Of a stretch of DNA of 64,000 bases, positions 54,157 through 64,000 are shown piece after piece. Position 1 is the stretch's first letter. Each line of letters begins with the position of its first letter. The notes under the pieces are model-generated. The model was not told the origin of the DNA and did no database searches. It saw only the letters and a program-made list of their open reading frames with translations. This DNA is from Tilletiaria anomala UBC 951 (lineage: Eukaryota; Basidiomycota; Exobasidiomycetes; Georgefischeriales; Tilletiariaceae): assembly GCF_000711695.1 (NCBI RefSeq), contig NW_013546968.1, forward strand, positions 1 to 64,000, in the 5' to 3' direction. Made by a program: the position numbers and the translations under genes.

Positions 54157-56272
54157 ATGGTCTCCCCAGCGGGCGGCCCGGTCGTACACTCAGCTCACCA
54201 GGGTAGCTCGGCAACGGCCGACGAAGAGACACCCTTGCTCGCATCGACAACGAACGGCTCAGTTGTCTCGTCCAATCTCCCAGGCGGTGGGCGCGCCAGT
54301 GGTAGCAGCGGCAGGCGGCGCAACTCGATCTCGAAGCGCACGAGCGCTCGGATTATACGCGCACTACTGGCCGTGCTATGCGTCTTTGTCACCGCGCTCG
54401 CAATCGCCATCGTGCTGCAGTCCATTGCAGACGGCGGAGCAAGTAACCCGCTCAAAGGGGAAACTCGTGAGCGGAGACGGCGGTCAGGCCGGCCCTATGA
54501 TGCTTTCCTCGTCCGAGGGCAACGGGGCGCCGTCGCGACAGAGAATGGAAAGTGTAGCGAGCTGGGCGTGTCGAGTGAGTACCTCTACTGTGCATCTGAA
54601 AAGTATTAGCGTCACTGACCATAGTGGCTCTTTATGCGATTTCGTAGTCCTGCGCCAAGGAGGCAATGCAGTAGATGCAGCAATCACAGCGACGCTGTGC
54701 ATTGGCACCGTCAACATGTTCAGCAGCGGCATCGGAGGCGGCGGATTCATGATCGTTCGCAACCCGGTCCCTTGCTCATCGCAACGAGAGAAGGGAGTCT
54801 CTCACTGCGCAGAGCACTTCGAGATCGATTTCCGGGAGACAGGCCCATCGCTCTCCAATGCCACCATGTACGTGGACAACCCGCTCTCGTCCAAGTTCGG
54901 CGGCTTGGCGATCGGCGTTCCAGGAGAGGTAAAAGGGCTGGAAGAAGCTTGGAATAGGTTCGGCTCCAAGAAGGAGGGTCTTGGGTGGAAGGACCTCATC
55001 GAGCCTGTTGCCAGGATCGCTGAGGAAGGGTGGATCATCAGTGCTGAGCTAGACCGTCGCATGCAGGTGATGACGCGTCTGCTCGGCGACTTCTTAACGC
55101 GAGAGCCAGAGTGGGCTGCCATATTCAGCGACAAGGCAACAGGAGAGCTCAAACGGGAAGGTGACATCATGCGGCGGACGGCGTACGCCAAGTCGCTGCG
55201 CGAGATTGGCCAAAAGGGCTCCGACGTCTTTTACCACGGCCATATGGCACACAGCATGGTCCACGCTGCGCAAAAGCACGGTGGCATCCTGCTTGCCTCA
55301 GACCTTGCGCGCTACAGCGTCAATGTCAAGCCCGCGCTCCGCGGAGACTGGTTTGGCAGACGAGTATGGACCACCAATGCGCCCAGCTCGGGGCCGGTGT
55401 TGCTCTCCTCTCTTCGCATGCTCAGCCACTTCACTGACTTTGTCCGGCGACCGATGAGCTACGATGTGCTGTCTGCGCATCGCTTCATCGAGGCGATGAA
55501 GTTCAGCTCGGGCCAGCGGACGTACTTGGGCGATCCAGCGTTTTTGAACACGGCTGCACGACGAAAAATACGCCAGATTGGCGGGAGCGAGAATGAGTCG
55601 CATCGACTTTTCAAGAAGATCCATGACGAACATACCCACGAAATCGATTACTACGAGCCGCTCTTCGATGTTCGGGAAGACCACGGCACGATGAGCCTGA
55701 GCGTTGCTGATGCTGACGGCGTCGCATGCTCCATCACGTCGACCGTGAATCTGCCTTTTGGTAGTCAGGTGATGGATTGGGAAACAGGGATCATCCTCAA
55801 CAACGAGATGGACGATTCGTCAACGCCTGGCGAACCGAATGCCTTTGGACTCTGGCCATCACCTTACAATTATCCGGCTCCGTTTAAGCGTCCGCTGTCG
55901 AGCATGGCACCAACGATCATCGAGAAAGCCGACGGCAGTTTCCTGCTCACTCTTGGTGGCTCCGGCGGGTCGCGCATCTACGGCAGCGTCCTGCAGACGC
56001 TGCTCAACCTCGACTGGGGCCTGGATCTGTCAGACGCGATCGAGCATCCACGCTTGCACCACCAGCTCCTCCCGCATGAGATCTCTGTCGAGACAGGATA
56101 CCGCCAAGACGTCCTTAACGGCCTGATGGCAAAAGGACACAACTGCACTTTGATCGACATCAACAATGCCGTCGCGGAGATCCAAGCCGTCATGCACGTC
56201 GGCGTCGGACGGCATGCCGTTTTCCATGCTGCCAGCGACAGCAGGAAGCAAGGTGTGGCAGCGGCCTTTTAG
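54157..56272 (+). CDS. gamma-glutamyltransferase, single-pass membrane enzyme
   Basis: Two exons, 54157-54574 and 54648-56272; 680 aa. A Ser-rich cytosolic tail precedes one membrane segment (IRALLAVLCVFVTALAIAIVL, about 67-87), a type II topology. The catalytic domain shows GRPYDAFLVRGQRGAVATEN, LRQGGNAVDAAITATLCIG, SSGIGGGGFM and FRETGP. The self-cleavage and catalytic Thr487 lies in DHGTMSLSVADADG. GSQVMDWETGIILNNEMDDS and TLGGSGGSRI follow. The enzyme removes the gamma-glutamyl group of glutathione. In yeast it sits in the vacuole membrane; in other fungi it may be at the cell surface. The intron restores VSILRQGGN. A nearer acceptor (CCATAG) would give a stop, so CGTAG is used. Confidence 0.95.
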
Positions 56273-56412
56273 CGAGCGCTATCGTGCGTACGGCGCGACT
56301 CTGAAACAATGCTCTTGCACCATCTGCGAACGCGGCACGCTGCCCAATATCCACTACTTGTATTATACATGTACACTTGAATGACTTGACATCACGGGCG
56401 TTCATCATTCAC

Positions 56413-57496
56413 TCAGGACCTCGGCCCCAACTCTGTGAGGATGGCCTCTTTTAAGTCCTTCATCGATTCGTCCAGCTGCGCATTAGGCTGTAACGCTGCA
56501 ATGGACTGTGGAAAATAGACCATTCAACAACACTATCTTGTGGTCGAATGATCCAGGTGCCATTTTAGTGCTCACATTCATCAAAGAGTCCAGCGTATCC
56601 GCTGCATGTTGCTGCTTCGCCAGCGCTTTCGCTCGGGTATCCCTCAGCTCGTCTCGCCGTTTTCGATTCGCCTGTCTAATCTTGTCCAGTTCGGTTTCCA
56701 GCTTTCGTATGCGATCCGCTCGATCCGGATTGGAGCGTGCCAGCAAGGCGGTCTGAATGTCGAGATTTGGTCGCCAGACGTCTTTGAGGCCTTCATCCGC
56801 GTCTGACTGTTGGCCCGCGCTCGCAGCGTCGGCTACCGATTCTCGGTGTTTGCCCTTATTGCTGCTTCTGTCGGTTGAAGTGCTCGACTCGGCTCGCTCG
56901 TTTGCTTCTGCCACCAGTGCATCAAGCTCATTGAGCCGTAACGTCAGATCATGCTCTTCAATGAGCGTTTCGTTGTTTTCCTAGTCGTCCCGAATGAAGC
57001 GAAGGAGACAGGCCTGTGTCAGTCAGAAGTTGGGGGCAGCATGCGGATGAAGGGGCGCTAACTGGTACTGACAGCGATAGCACACTTCAGCCCTTGCAAG
57101 AACTGCACTCGGAAGCCCTCAGCCAGTTCCGGTTCGATCTGCGGTATAGCAGATGCGAAGTTTTGTGATCTACAAATCAAACAAGTGGGAGAATAGGAAC
57201 CATTGCAAGTTACCGGTCAGCACGCGGTACACTCAAAGCAGAGGGCGAGCGGTCCGCAGTTGCCTTCGCAAACAACGCAGTGATCGTCGTCGTACACATG
57301 AAACGCACGTGGCAGCCGCATCTAAGATCTCTGCAAACTGCTCTAAGGCAGCCCGGAGCTTGTCTATCCTTGGTTTCTCCTTATTGCTCTTGCCACCACC
57401 GCTGCCGTTACCGCTGCCACTGGCCTTGCGTGCGGTGCTGGAGGTATTTGTGGTGGCTGCGGTTGAGCGCCCACCGCGAGAGGAGGATGCCGCCAT
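56413..57496 (-). CDS. NNF1: kinetochore MIND complex subunit Nnf1 (PMF1 homologue)
   Basis: Four exons on the minus strand: 57496-57309, 57169-57073, 56980-56576, 56505-56413; 260 aa. After a Ser/Gly-rich N-terminus, the order of motifs fits Nnf1. They are DKLRAALEQFAEILDAAATSQNFASAIPQ, then ELAEGFRVQFLQGLK, then ETLIEEHDLTLRLNELDALVAEANER. The rest is mainly coiled coil (IRKLETELDKIRQANRKRRDELRD) with an acidic or Ser-rich insert. Nnf1 pairs with Mtw1 to form one head of the MIND/Mis12 complex that joins CENP-C and Ndc80. All introns have consistent phase; donors are GTGCGT, GTCAGT and GTGAGC. The family call rests on motif order, so it is good but not certain. It is divergent from the ER DnaJ gene. 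Confidence 0.8.
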
Positions 57497-58011
57497 TTTG
57501 CGAATGGCTTTAAATATTGAGGGTACGGAAGAAGACCTCTTCTGCTGCGTGCTCGTTCTTACTAGCAACCTGGACGACCGTCCACCACGCGACCTTTGTT
57601 AGACAGACCCTTGGTAAGTTACATTTGGTACATGACGAGTGGTTGTTCGAGGACGCGCAGCTGGCCAACACAGTCGCGTCGCGACTCTCCTTTTGTGGTC
57701 TCATCGGGAGCGGCAATGGGTCTTTCTCCACCTTCCTCGGAACTCGGAGCATATTGGTCTCGGCCGAGAAACCAATGCGATATACTCGTATCCCTGCTGG
57801 AGCCAGGAGAGTTGATGAGTGTGGCCTGCGTGGAAGGTCCCCTTTAGCATCAAGGCACACTTTCCGGATGCAGCGCTGCGTCTCAGGATCGACGGTAGGA
57901 CGAGGGGACAGAATACTTGGCCGCCAAGAAACGAACGAGGTCGAGGAAGCGCAGCTGGAGCACTTACCCGACCATCGAATCCTCTGCACCGACCGCTTTG
58001 CCCTTGGCGTC
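57497..58011. promoter_or_regulatory. shared divergent promoter of NNF1 and SCJ1
   Basis: 515 bp between the two start codons. The plus strand is open for a long way here, in frame with the DnaJ gene, but the sequence has no conserved residues before the signal peptide. I therefore treat it as leader or promoter. No clear motif seen. Confidence 0.45.
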
Positions 58012-59402
58012 ATGTCCCGCTCGTTACGAGGCGACAGGCGAAAGGCCCGCGCAGTATGGCTGCGGCGACGTGCCTTATCCTCGCCGACATTTGGACTTCT
58101 CCTATTGACCACCTTTTGCATGCTGCTCTTGGCCTCGCTCGTAGAAGCTGCGCGCGACTACTATAAGATCCTAGATGTAGACCGGTCCGCTTCAGAGCGC
58201 GATATCAAGCGTGCCTACCGCAAGAAGGCGCAAAAGCTCCATCCAGATAAGCACCCAGACAAGGAGTCGGAATTCATCGACGTCTCCGATGCGTACCAGA
58301 CACTCTCGGACCCTGAATTGCGCAAAGTGTACGATCGCTTTGGAGAAGATGCCGTTAAGAGACACCAGGCTGGTCAAGGCCAGGGAGGACAGGATCCGTT
58401 CGACCTCTTCTCCAGCTGGTTTGGTGGAGGTGGCTTCGGAGGCGGGCAGCAAGTGCGCAAGGGTCCTTCGAAGCAATTCAATGTACAAGTCTCCCTCGCT
58501 GACTTTTACAAGGGCAAGAAATTCGAGATCGAGCACGAGCGCCAAGTGATCTGCATGAGTTGCGACGGCAGCGGGGCCCGGTCCAAGGCGGATATCCACC
58601 AGTGCGAAACGTGCGGCGGCCGAGGCATCCGCATCGTACGGCAGCAAATCATGCCGGGCTTTGTGACGAATGCACAGATGCAGTGCGACGTTTGTGGCGG
58701 CAGGGGAAATGTGATCAAGCACAAGTGCCCCAAATGCGATGGAGCCAAGGTCCAGATGGATAAAGTGCCGATCAGCGTTGAACTAGAGCCAGGGGCACCC
58801 GAAGGCCACCAGATCGTCTTTGAGGGAGAGTCGGACGAGGGCCCGGACTTTGAGGCAGGGGACGTCATCGTGAAGCTGAGGTGAGCGGTCATCGCAGGGT
58901 ATATTCGTATGCGATGCTCAACTCTCTGACTCTCCTGCTCCCTATCATTTACGACCTCCAGCTCTGTCCGCGGACACTCCACCTTCCGGCGGCGCGACGC
59001 AAACCTCTACTTGACGCACTCGATAGGTCTCGACGACGCACTGCTCGGATTTGAGCAGAACATCACGCACCTCGTTGACTCGCGGGTCATCACGCTGAAA
59101 CGCTCCAGCGTCACGCAACCCGGCTACGTGCAGACGATCCAGAACGAGGGCATGCCGCTGTGGGATGCGCGGATAAAAAGTCCGGTCGCAGAGGGCAAGA
59201 ATGGGGATCTGTTCGTCGAATATGAGGTCGTGTTGCCGCAGAACGTGCAAGGAGATTTTAAGACAGGTGAGCGTCGGAACTGCCAATCTTCGTGTGCATA
59301 ACGAAGCTGAGGGATTGAAACGCATCCCTCGTGCCCACAGCTTTGGAACGGATCTTCGGACGCCCCAGTAGCGCGCCGAACAGCGAGCATCAAGAACTAT
59401 AG
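58012..59402 (+). CDS. SCJ1: ER-lumenal DnaJ chaperone, Scj1-like
   Basis: Three exons: 58012-58880, 58962-59266, 59341-59402; 411 aa. A basic N-terminus and hydrophobic stretch (FGLLLLTTFCMLLLASLVEA) form the ER signal. The J-domain follows (ARDYYKILDVDRSASERDIKRAYRK) with HPD at 77-79. Then come a Gly/Phe region (SSWFGGGGFGGG) and a zinc domain with four CxxC motifs (CMSCDGSG, CETCGGRG, CDVCGGRG, CPKCDGAK). Substrate-binding beta domains complete the protein. It stimulates BiP/Kar2 ATPase and helps fold glycoproteins. The last four residues are HQEL, resembling the HDEL/KDEL retrieval signal. The start at 58012 was chosen because it places the signal peptide near the N-terminus; the frame is open further upstream. 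Confidence 0.93.
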
Positions 59403-59617
59403 AACACAGCATTGCAACATGGATTGGCCTCATCGCTATGTAGACAGACGCCAGCTTTATCCTGATGATGCGCAACATGGCATGCATTTCTATTTATTGC
59501 GTCGCCAGAGCTGACCTGCTGGCTTCAGCCCCGGTTCTCCTGCCTCCATTTCCCGACAGAAGCGATGGCATAACCAACGCCTCCTTTTGTGTATTTCAAG
59601 GGCTTTCCGGCGTCGCC
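59403..59617. other. short spacer between convergent SCJ1 and ADK1
   Basis: 215 bp between stop codons. Overlapping 3' UTRs are likely. Confidence 0.5.
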
Positions 59618-60608
<991 letters not shown>

Positions 60609-61045
60609 GATGCTCAGCTGTACTGCTTCAAGCAGGGCAGAGATGCTGGTAGGAGGAGTAGCGATGGATTTTTGGGCTGCAATAGAAGCGGCCGGAGGTG
60701 TTGGGAATATAGGAACAGAATAAGGGAGGATGCGGGCTTTTCGCTGCCTGCTGGAATCAATGTCAGTGATCGGACTCTTCGGATCGCAACGGCGAACTTG
60801 GCAATCATTTTAGTTCTCCACTCTTCTGAACTAAAAGGCCAGTCCACCATTGACGAACCACACCGTCCGCTGGCGCACGGGGTTGGCGCTGCACCACACG
60901 CTGGCCTGCCTAGTCAAGCAATTTCGCGTCGATTCAAATTCCTGTATCGTTCGAAGAAGACTTATAACAACGCGACACTGATAAGCTTGACCCGAGTCAT
61001 CAGCACCCCTGATCTGACGTCTCGCGCACCAACAACTTAAACGTC
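60609..61045. promoter_or_regulatory. shared divergent promoter of ADK1 and GCV3
   Basis: 437 bp between the two start codons, both for energy or one-carbon metabolism enzymes. No distinct element was recognised. Confidence 0.4.
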
Positions 61046-61669
61046 ATGGCTACTGCACGCACTTTTGCGCGCTCCCTCCTTCGGGCTCCGTCGCTCGCCC
61101 TCTCGTATCCATCGAGCGCTGTTCTTCCGACGCAGCGTCGGGCCGCAGCAGCGTCATCGTTCCTGCACACTTCATCCTTCCGCCAAGCCGTCTCCACGCG
61201 CTACACTAAGGAACATGAGTGGGTGCAGTTCGACGACCAGAGCAACATTGGCAAAATCGGCATCACGGAGTACGCCCAGAAGAGCTTGGGTGATGTCGTC
61301 TACGTCGAGCTGCCTGCCACTGGGACCGACGTTGGGCAAGGTGGTAAGTGCTCAAGGCCTGCATCGCTGGCGTTTCAGCTCTGAAGGCTGATCTTGTATT
61401 GATCAAATGATCATCTGCACCATCGCTTCTGCTCGCATGCAGACCAGATCGGCGCTGTTGAGTCCGTGAAGGCTGCTTCAGACATCTACGCTCCCGTGTC
61501 TGGGCAAATCGAAGCGGTGAACGAGGCGCTGTCGGACGAACCTGGCCTGGTCAATAAGAACCCCGAGGAGATTGGATATCTATGCACCATCCGCCTTAGC
61601 AACCCGGGCGAATTTGACACGCTTCTCAGCAAGGAGGCTTACACTGCTTTCACGGAGGAAGAGTCCTGA
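61046..61669 (+). CDS. GCV3: glycine cleavage system H protein, mitochondrial
   Basis: Two exons, 61046-61343 and 61443-61669; 174 aa. The N-terminus (MATARTFARSLLRAPS, to about residue 50) is an Arg/Ser-rich mitochondrial presequence. The H-protein fold follows (TRYTKEHEWVQFDD, GKIGITEYAQKSLGDVVYVELP). The lipoyl attachment Lys109 lies in VESVKAASDIYAP, and the end includes VNEALSDEPGLVNKNPEE. The lipoyl arm shuttles aminomethyl groups between the P, T and L proteins. The intron (GTAAGT to CATGCAG) precisely restores GQGDQIGAVES. Confidence 0.96.
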
Positions 61670-62799
61670 GTGCCAAAAAAGCTAGCCCGAGCTCACGTGC
61701 TCGGCCGCCTCTCGGATTATCAAGCACTCAGATACGCGGGACCTAATCGAAGACGAGGGGTGGGGCATGGGTCACATGAGGGAATGCGCCGCTTCATGCG
61801 ACTTGACAACCCTACGCACACAAGCGCACGATGGGCTCCTTCCCTCTAGAAAGCGGCCATTGCCCAACGCAAGCCCGCGGACGAGCGTTGGAGAGCATGT
61901 AAGGTGGAACGTCATCACATCGCCGCCATACAGCACGTATGCATGACAGTCCATCCCTTTGTCCGTCTTGTGCATTTCGCTTTGTTCTGTGATGCCAGTG
62001 CGGTCACCATTGCTAGCTCGTCTTTCGATTAGTAGCGGCAAAACTTATAGTAAGCTCTTCGGATGTTGCGAAGCTCCTGATGACCCAGCTGGCGCCTCAC
62101 GTGCTGCCCACTTCCGAGCGGAAAGCCGATCCAAATGAGCCTTTCCCTTTTCGTACTTACGATAAACGAGGGAGCCTCGTCCTTTCGACCCAAACTGCAG
62201 CCTTCCAGAGTGAGATCATATGAGTGCCCACCCTGAGACTGTAGACTCGAGAGACCGGCGAGAACGCCTGAGCAGAGGCCAGAGGACGACAGCCCTATTT
62301 TGGGGTCAACCCATTCTTCCCGAATCTCTCCCATTCGGCTTGGCAATCCGAGTGCCAATGCCAAGCGGGTGGGTCGCCGGATGCTTGCGGAGGAGATCTG
62401 CTTTAGTTCCGCCCTTTGGGGAGGCGTGGGCACAGGAGAAGAGGGAGTTTGTGGACGAGTTTGCGAGTGCGTCACATTTCATGAAAGCGAGAGATCGATT
62501 GAAACCACAAACTCATCAATCTCACAAAAGGCCACTGCGAAACTATTATCTCCCAAGTACTTCATGTGGTTCATCCCAAGTACTTCAGAGGCGCGTGCAT
62601 GCACACGCTTTGCTGGGGTACAGAGCGCACCGACACAACATCATTCGCATCGCAGTTCACCGGAACCGAGCTGACCCGCCTTGCATCTCATCCAGCTTTT
62701 AAGCAGAGATCACACAGTAGAGCACCGCTTATTCGGGAGGAAGGCTCTGTCAGAAGACTACAGGCCGCGGAGCCGCCCAACGCATTGCCCACCGAAAAG
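61670..62799. other. intergenic, no gene seen
   Basis: About 1.1 kb between GCV3 and the last gene. Open frames on both strands lack recognisable sequence. The last 250 bp stay open in frame with the next gene, so its start could be further upstream. Confidence 0.4.
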
Positions 62800-64000
62800 A
62801 TGGCTTATCAACACGCTGGACAGATTTCGGAGGATGATCTCCAAGCGGCCATTACCTCTGCTGCAGACGCTTACGCCATGCGGCCCACCACGATGGCGCC
62901 TGCCCACATGGGCAGTGACGGTGCGCAACGATATCTACCACCAACACTCGCTGACCCGGCCGACATCCCCCTGTCCACATTTGAGCCCCCTGGTAATGCT
63001 AGCGATGATGAAAAAAGGCACAAAAAGCAGCAACAACACCGTGGATATAAGAGCGCGAACGGGAACGAAGCGGACGACTCGTCCGCCAGCGATGACGACG
63101 AAGATTATTTGGACCGCGTCGCAGGTGATGACAACAACTCGCCTATGGCTTCTCAGCCCCCACCTCACCACGTTATGCATGGGCCGCATGAGTCGGCAAT
63201 GTCCATGTACGGACACGAGCACCGTGACAACGTACCCAGCACTTCGGCTGTGGCTGATGCTTCTGCTGGCATCCCGGCTGGTGTTAAGCAAGGCGGCTGG
63301 CCCGAGCAGCAGGACACACTCATCGGAAGAGGTGAGTGCATGCGGGCAGCTTCACTCAATCTGTCTTCTTTCGTCAGGTAGCTCACGTTCTTGAATGTCT
63401 TTCAGATGGCCCCTACGTCGACGAAAAGGCAGGGATGCGTTTGACTGGGGGCCTTGGCGGCGACACGACCCCTCCTTCCCGGCCCATCTCTTCGGCAGGT
63501 ATGAGCTCCGCCGACGAGACCGATGACTTTGACTGGGATACCTCTACCGACGAAGAAGTTGACGAAGTCAGCAAGGCGATCGGACCCGATGGTAGGAAGC
63601 GCATCCGTGCTCGCCGCGGTCGTAAGGTCTACCTCGCCTGCCTCCGTCTCGCTCGCCCGGTTCGCATCTTCCTCTTTGCAATTATCGCAACGATAATCGC
63701 CTTGGTGCCATTCATTGTCGCCATTGCCGCCTTTCCAAACGCCCCGGCTCGTGCTCAAGTACAAGTCTGGTCGATCTGGGTCGCAATCATCATCGCCGCT
63801 TCCGCCGGAACGTTCGTCTTTGTCGACTGGATCCCCGCTCTGCTCATGCGCTTATCTGTTGCCGTCTATGGTAAAGCGCGCGAGGTGTTCAAATTCTACA
63901 TCGAAGTCATCATGGCTACCGGGCTCTATGTCAAACTGCTCGGTTGCGTCTCGTGGGCCTGGATCTCCCTCGGCGGGGTGCTGGCCATCCAGTTCGCCTA
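62800..64000 (+). CDS. N-terminal part of a multi-pass membrane protein, possibly an MscS-like channel; 3' end outside the window
   Basis: Exon 1 is 62800-63331; exon 2 runs from 63406 to the window end; about 375 residues are visible. Residues 1-240 or so are hydrophilic and disordered, with acidic clusters (DDSSASDDDEDYLD, TDDFDWDTSTDEE). A basic stretch (RKRIRARRGRK) leads into the first membrane helix (PVRIFLFAIIATIIALVPFIVAIAAF). A second helix (WSIWVAIIIAASAGTFVFVDWIPALLM) and a third (TGLYVKLLGCVSWAWISLGG) follow. This layout, with paired N-terminal helices and the YVKLLGCVSWAW-type motif, resembles fungal MscS-like mechanosensitive channels of the ER or plasma membrane. The pore domain is not in view, so this is tentative. 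The intron runs from GTGAGT to TTTCAG and restores frame. Confidence 0.6.

Noticed and set aside
57517-58011. Upstream in-frame extension of the ER DnaJ
   Set aside because: The frame is open, but an extension of 165 residues would bury the signal peptide and it lacks conserved sequence; the ATG at 58012 fits the family.
62566-62799. Longer N-terminus for the last gene
   Set aside because: The frame is open but the sequence (RGACMHTLCWGTERT) has no conserved or signal features; ATG at 62800 in context AAAAGATGG is preferred.

Overview
The window is nuclear DNA of a filamentous or yeast-like fungus. Genes are dense, on both strands, and cut by short spliceosomal introns of mostly 50-140 nt with GTGAGT/GTAAGT-type donors and CAG/TAG acceptors. 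The protein set (SAGA subunit, HECT ligase, Brix and WD ribosome-assembly factors, GPI wall proteins, sedolisin, GH5 exo-glucanase, CFEM-like protein) is fungal. The intron style, the GC-rich coding regions with CT-rich leaders, and long Ser/Ala/Gln-rich linkers suggest a basidiomycete, perhaps Ustilaginomycotina. That placement is inference. No tRNA, rRNA, CRISPR array or recognisable transposon was seen.

Layout. 1-957: C-terminal end of an unidentified protein. 2.2-3.2 kb: CFEM-like GPI protein. 3.8-6.2 kb (-): Tvp38/VTT membrane protein. 7.6-9.9 kb (-): DUF1776 (SDR-like) protein. 10.5-12.1 kb: SAGA subunit Sgf73. 12.6-15.0 kb (-): long protein with an Ecl1-type zinc motif. 15.0-18.5 kb: gene-poor gap. 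18.5-20.7 kb: divergent ribosomal protein genes eS10 and eS30. 21.7-23.2 kb (-): unidentified protein. 24.8-25.3 kb (-): candidate small secreted protein. 27.3-28.8 kb: Ser-rich wall protein. 30.0-31.0 kb: Mzm1 (LYR) joined in frame to mitoribosomal bL31. 32.1-34.5 kb: sedolisin protease. 35.6-38.8 kb: Rsp5 ubiquitin ligase. 39.2-42.9 kb: divergent ribosome-assembly genes PWP1 and RPF2. 43.1-44.9 kb (-): tail-anchored inositol 5-phosphatase. 46.4-48.6 kb: GPI aspartic protease. 51.8-53.6 kb: exo-1,3-beta-glucanase. 54.2-56.3 kb: gamma-glutamyltransferase. 56.4-57.5 kb (-): kinetochore Nnf1. 58.0-59.4 kb: ER DnaJ (Scj1). 59.6-60.6 kb (-): adenylate kinase. 61.0-61.7 kb: glycine cleavage H protein. 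62.8-64.0 kb: start of a multi-pass membrane protein, possibly an MscS-like channel, running off the end.

Functional themes. Two divergent pairs serve ribosome production: eS10/eS30, and PWP1/RPF2 with an AAAAATTT element between them. A second theme is the cell surface and secretome: CFEM-like protein, Ser-rich wall protein, sedolisin, GPI protease, exo-glucanase and GGT. The most unusual gene is the single reading frame that carries Mzm1, an internal mitochondrial presequence-like linker, and bL31m.

All exon models were built by hand. I required canonical splice sites, phase agreement and conserved protein motifs. Starts are less certain for the 21.7-23.2 kb gene, and the secreted protein at 24.8 kb is uncertain as a whole.
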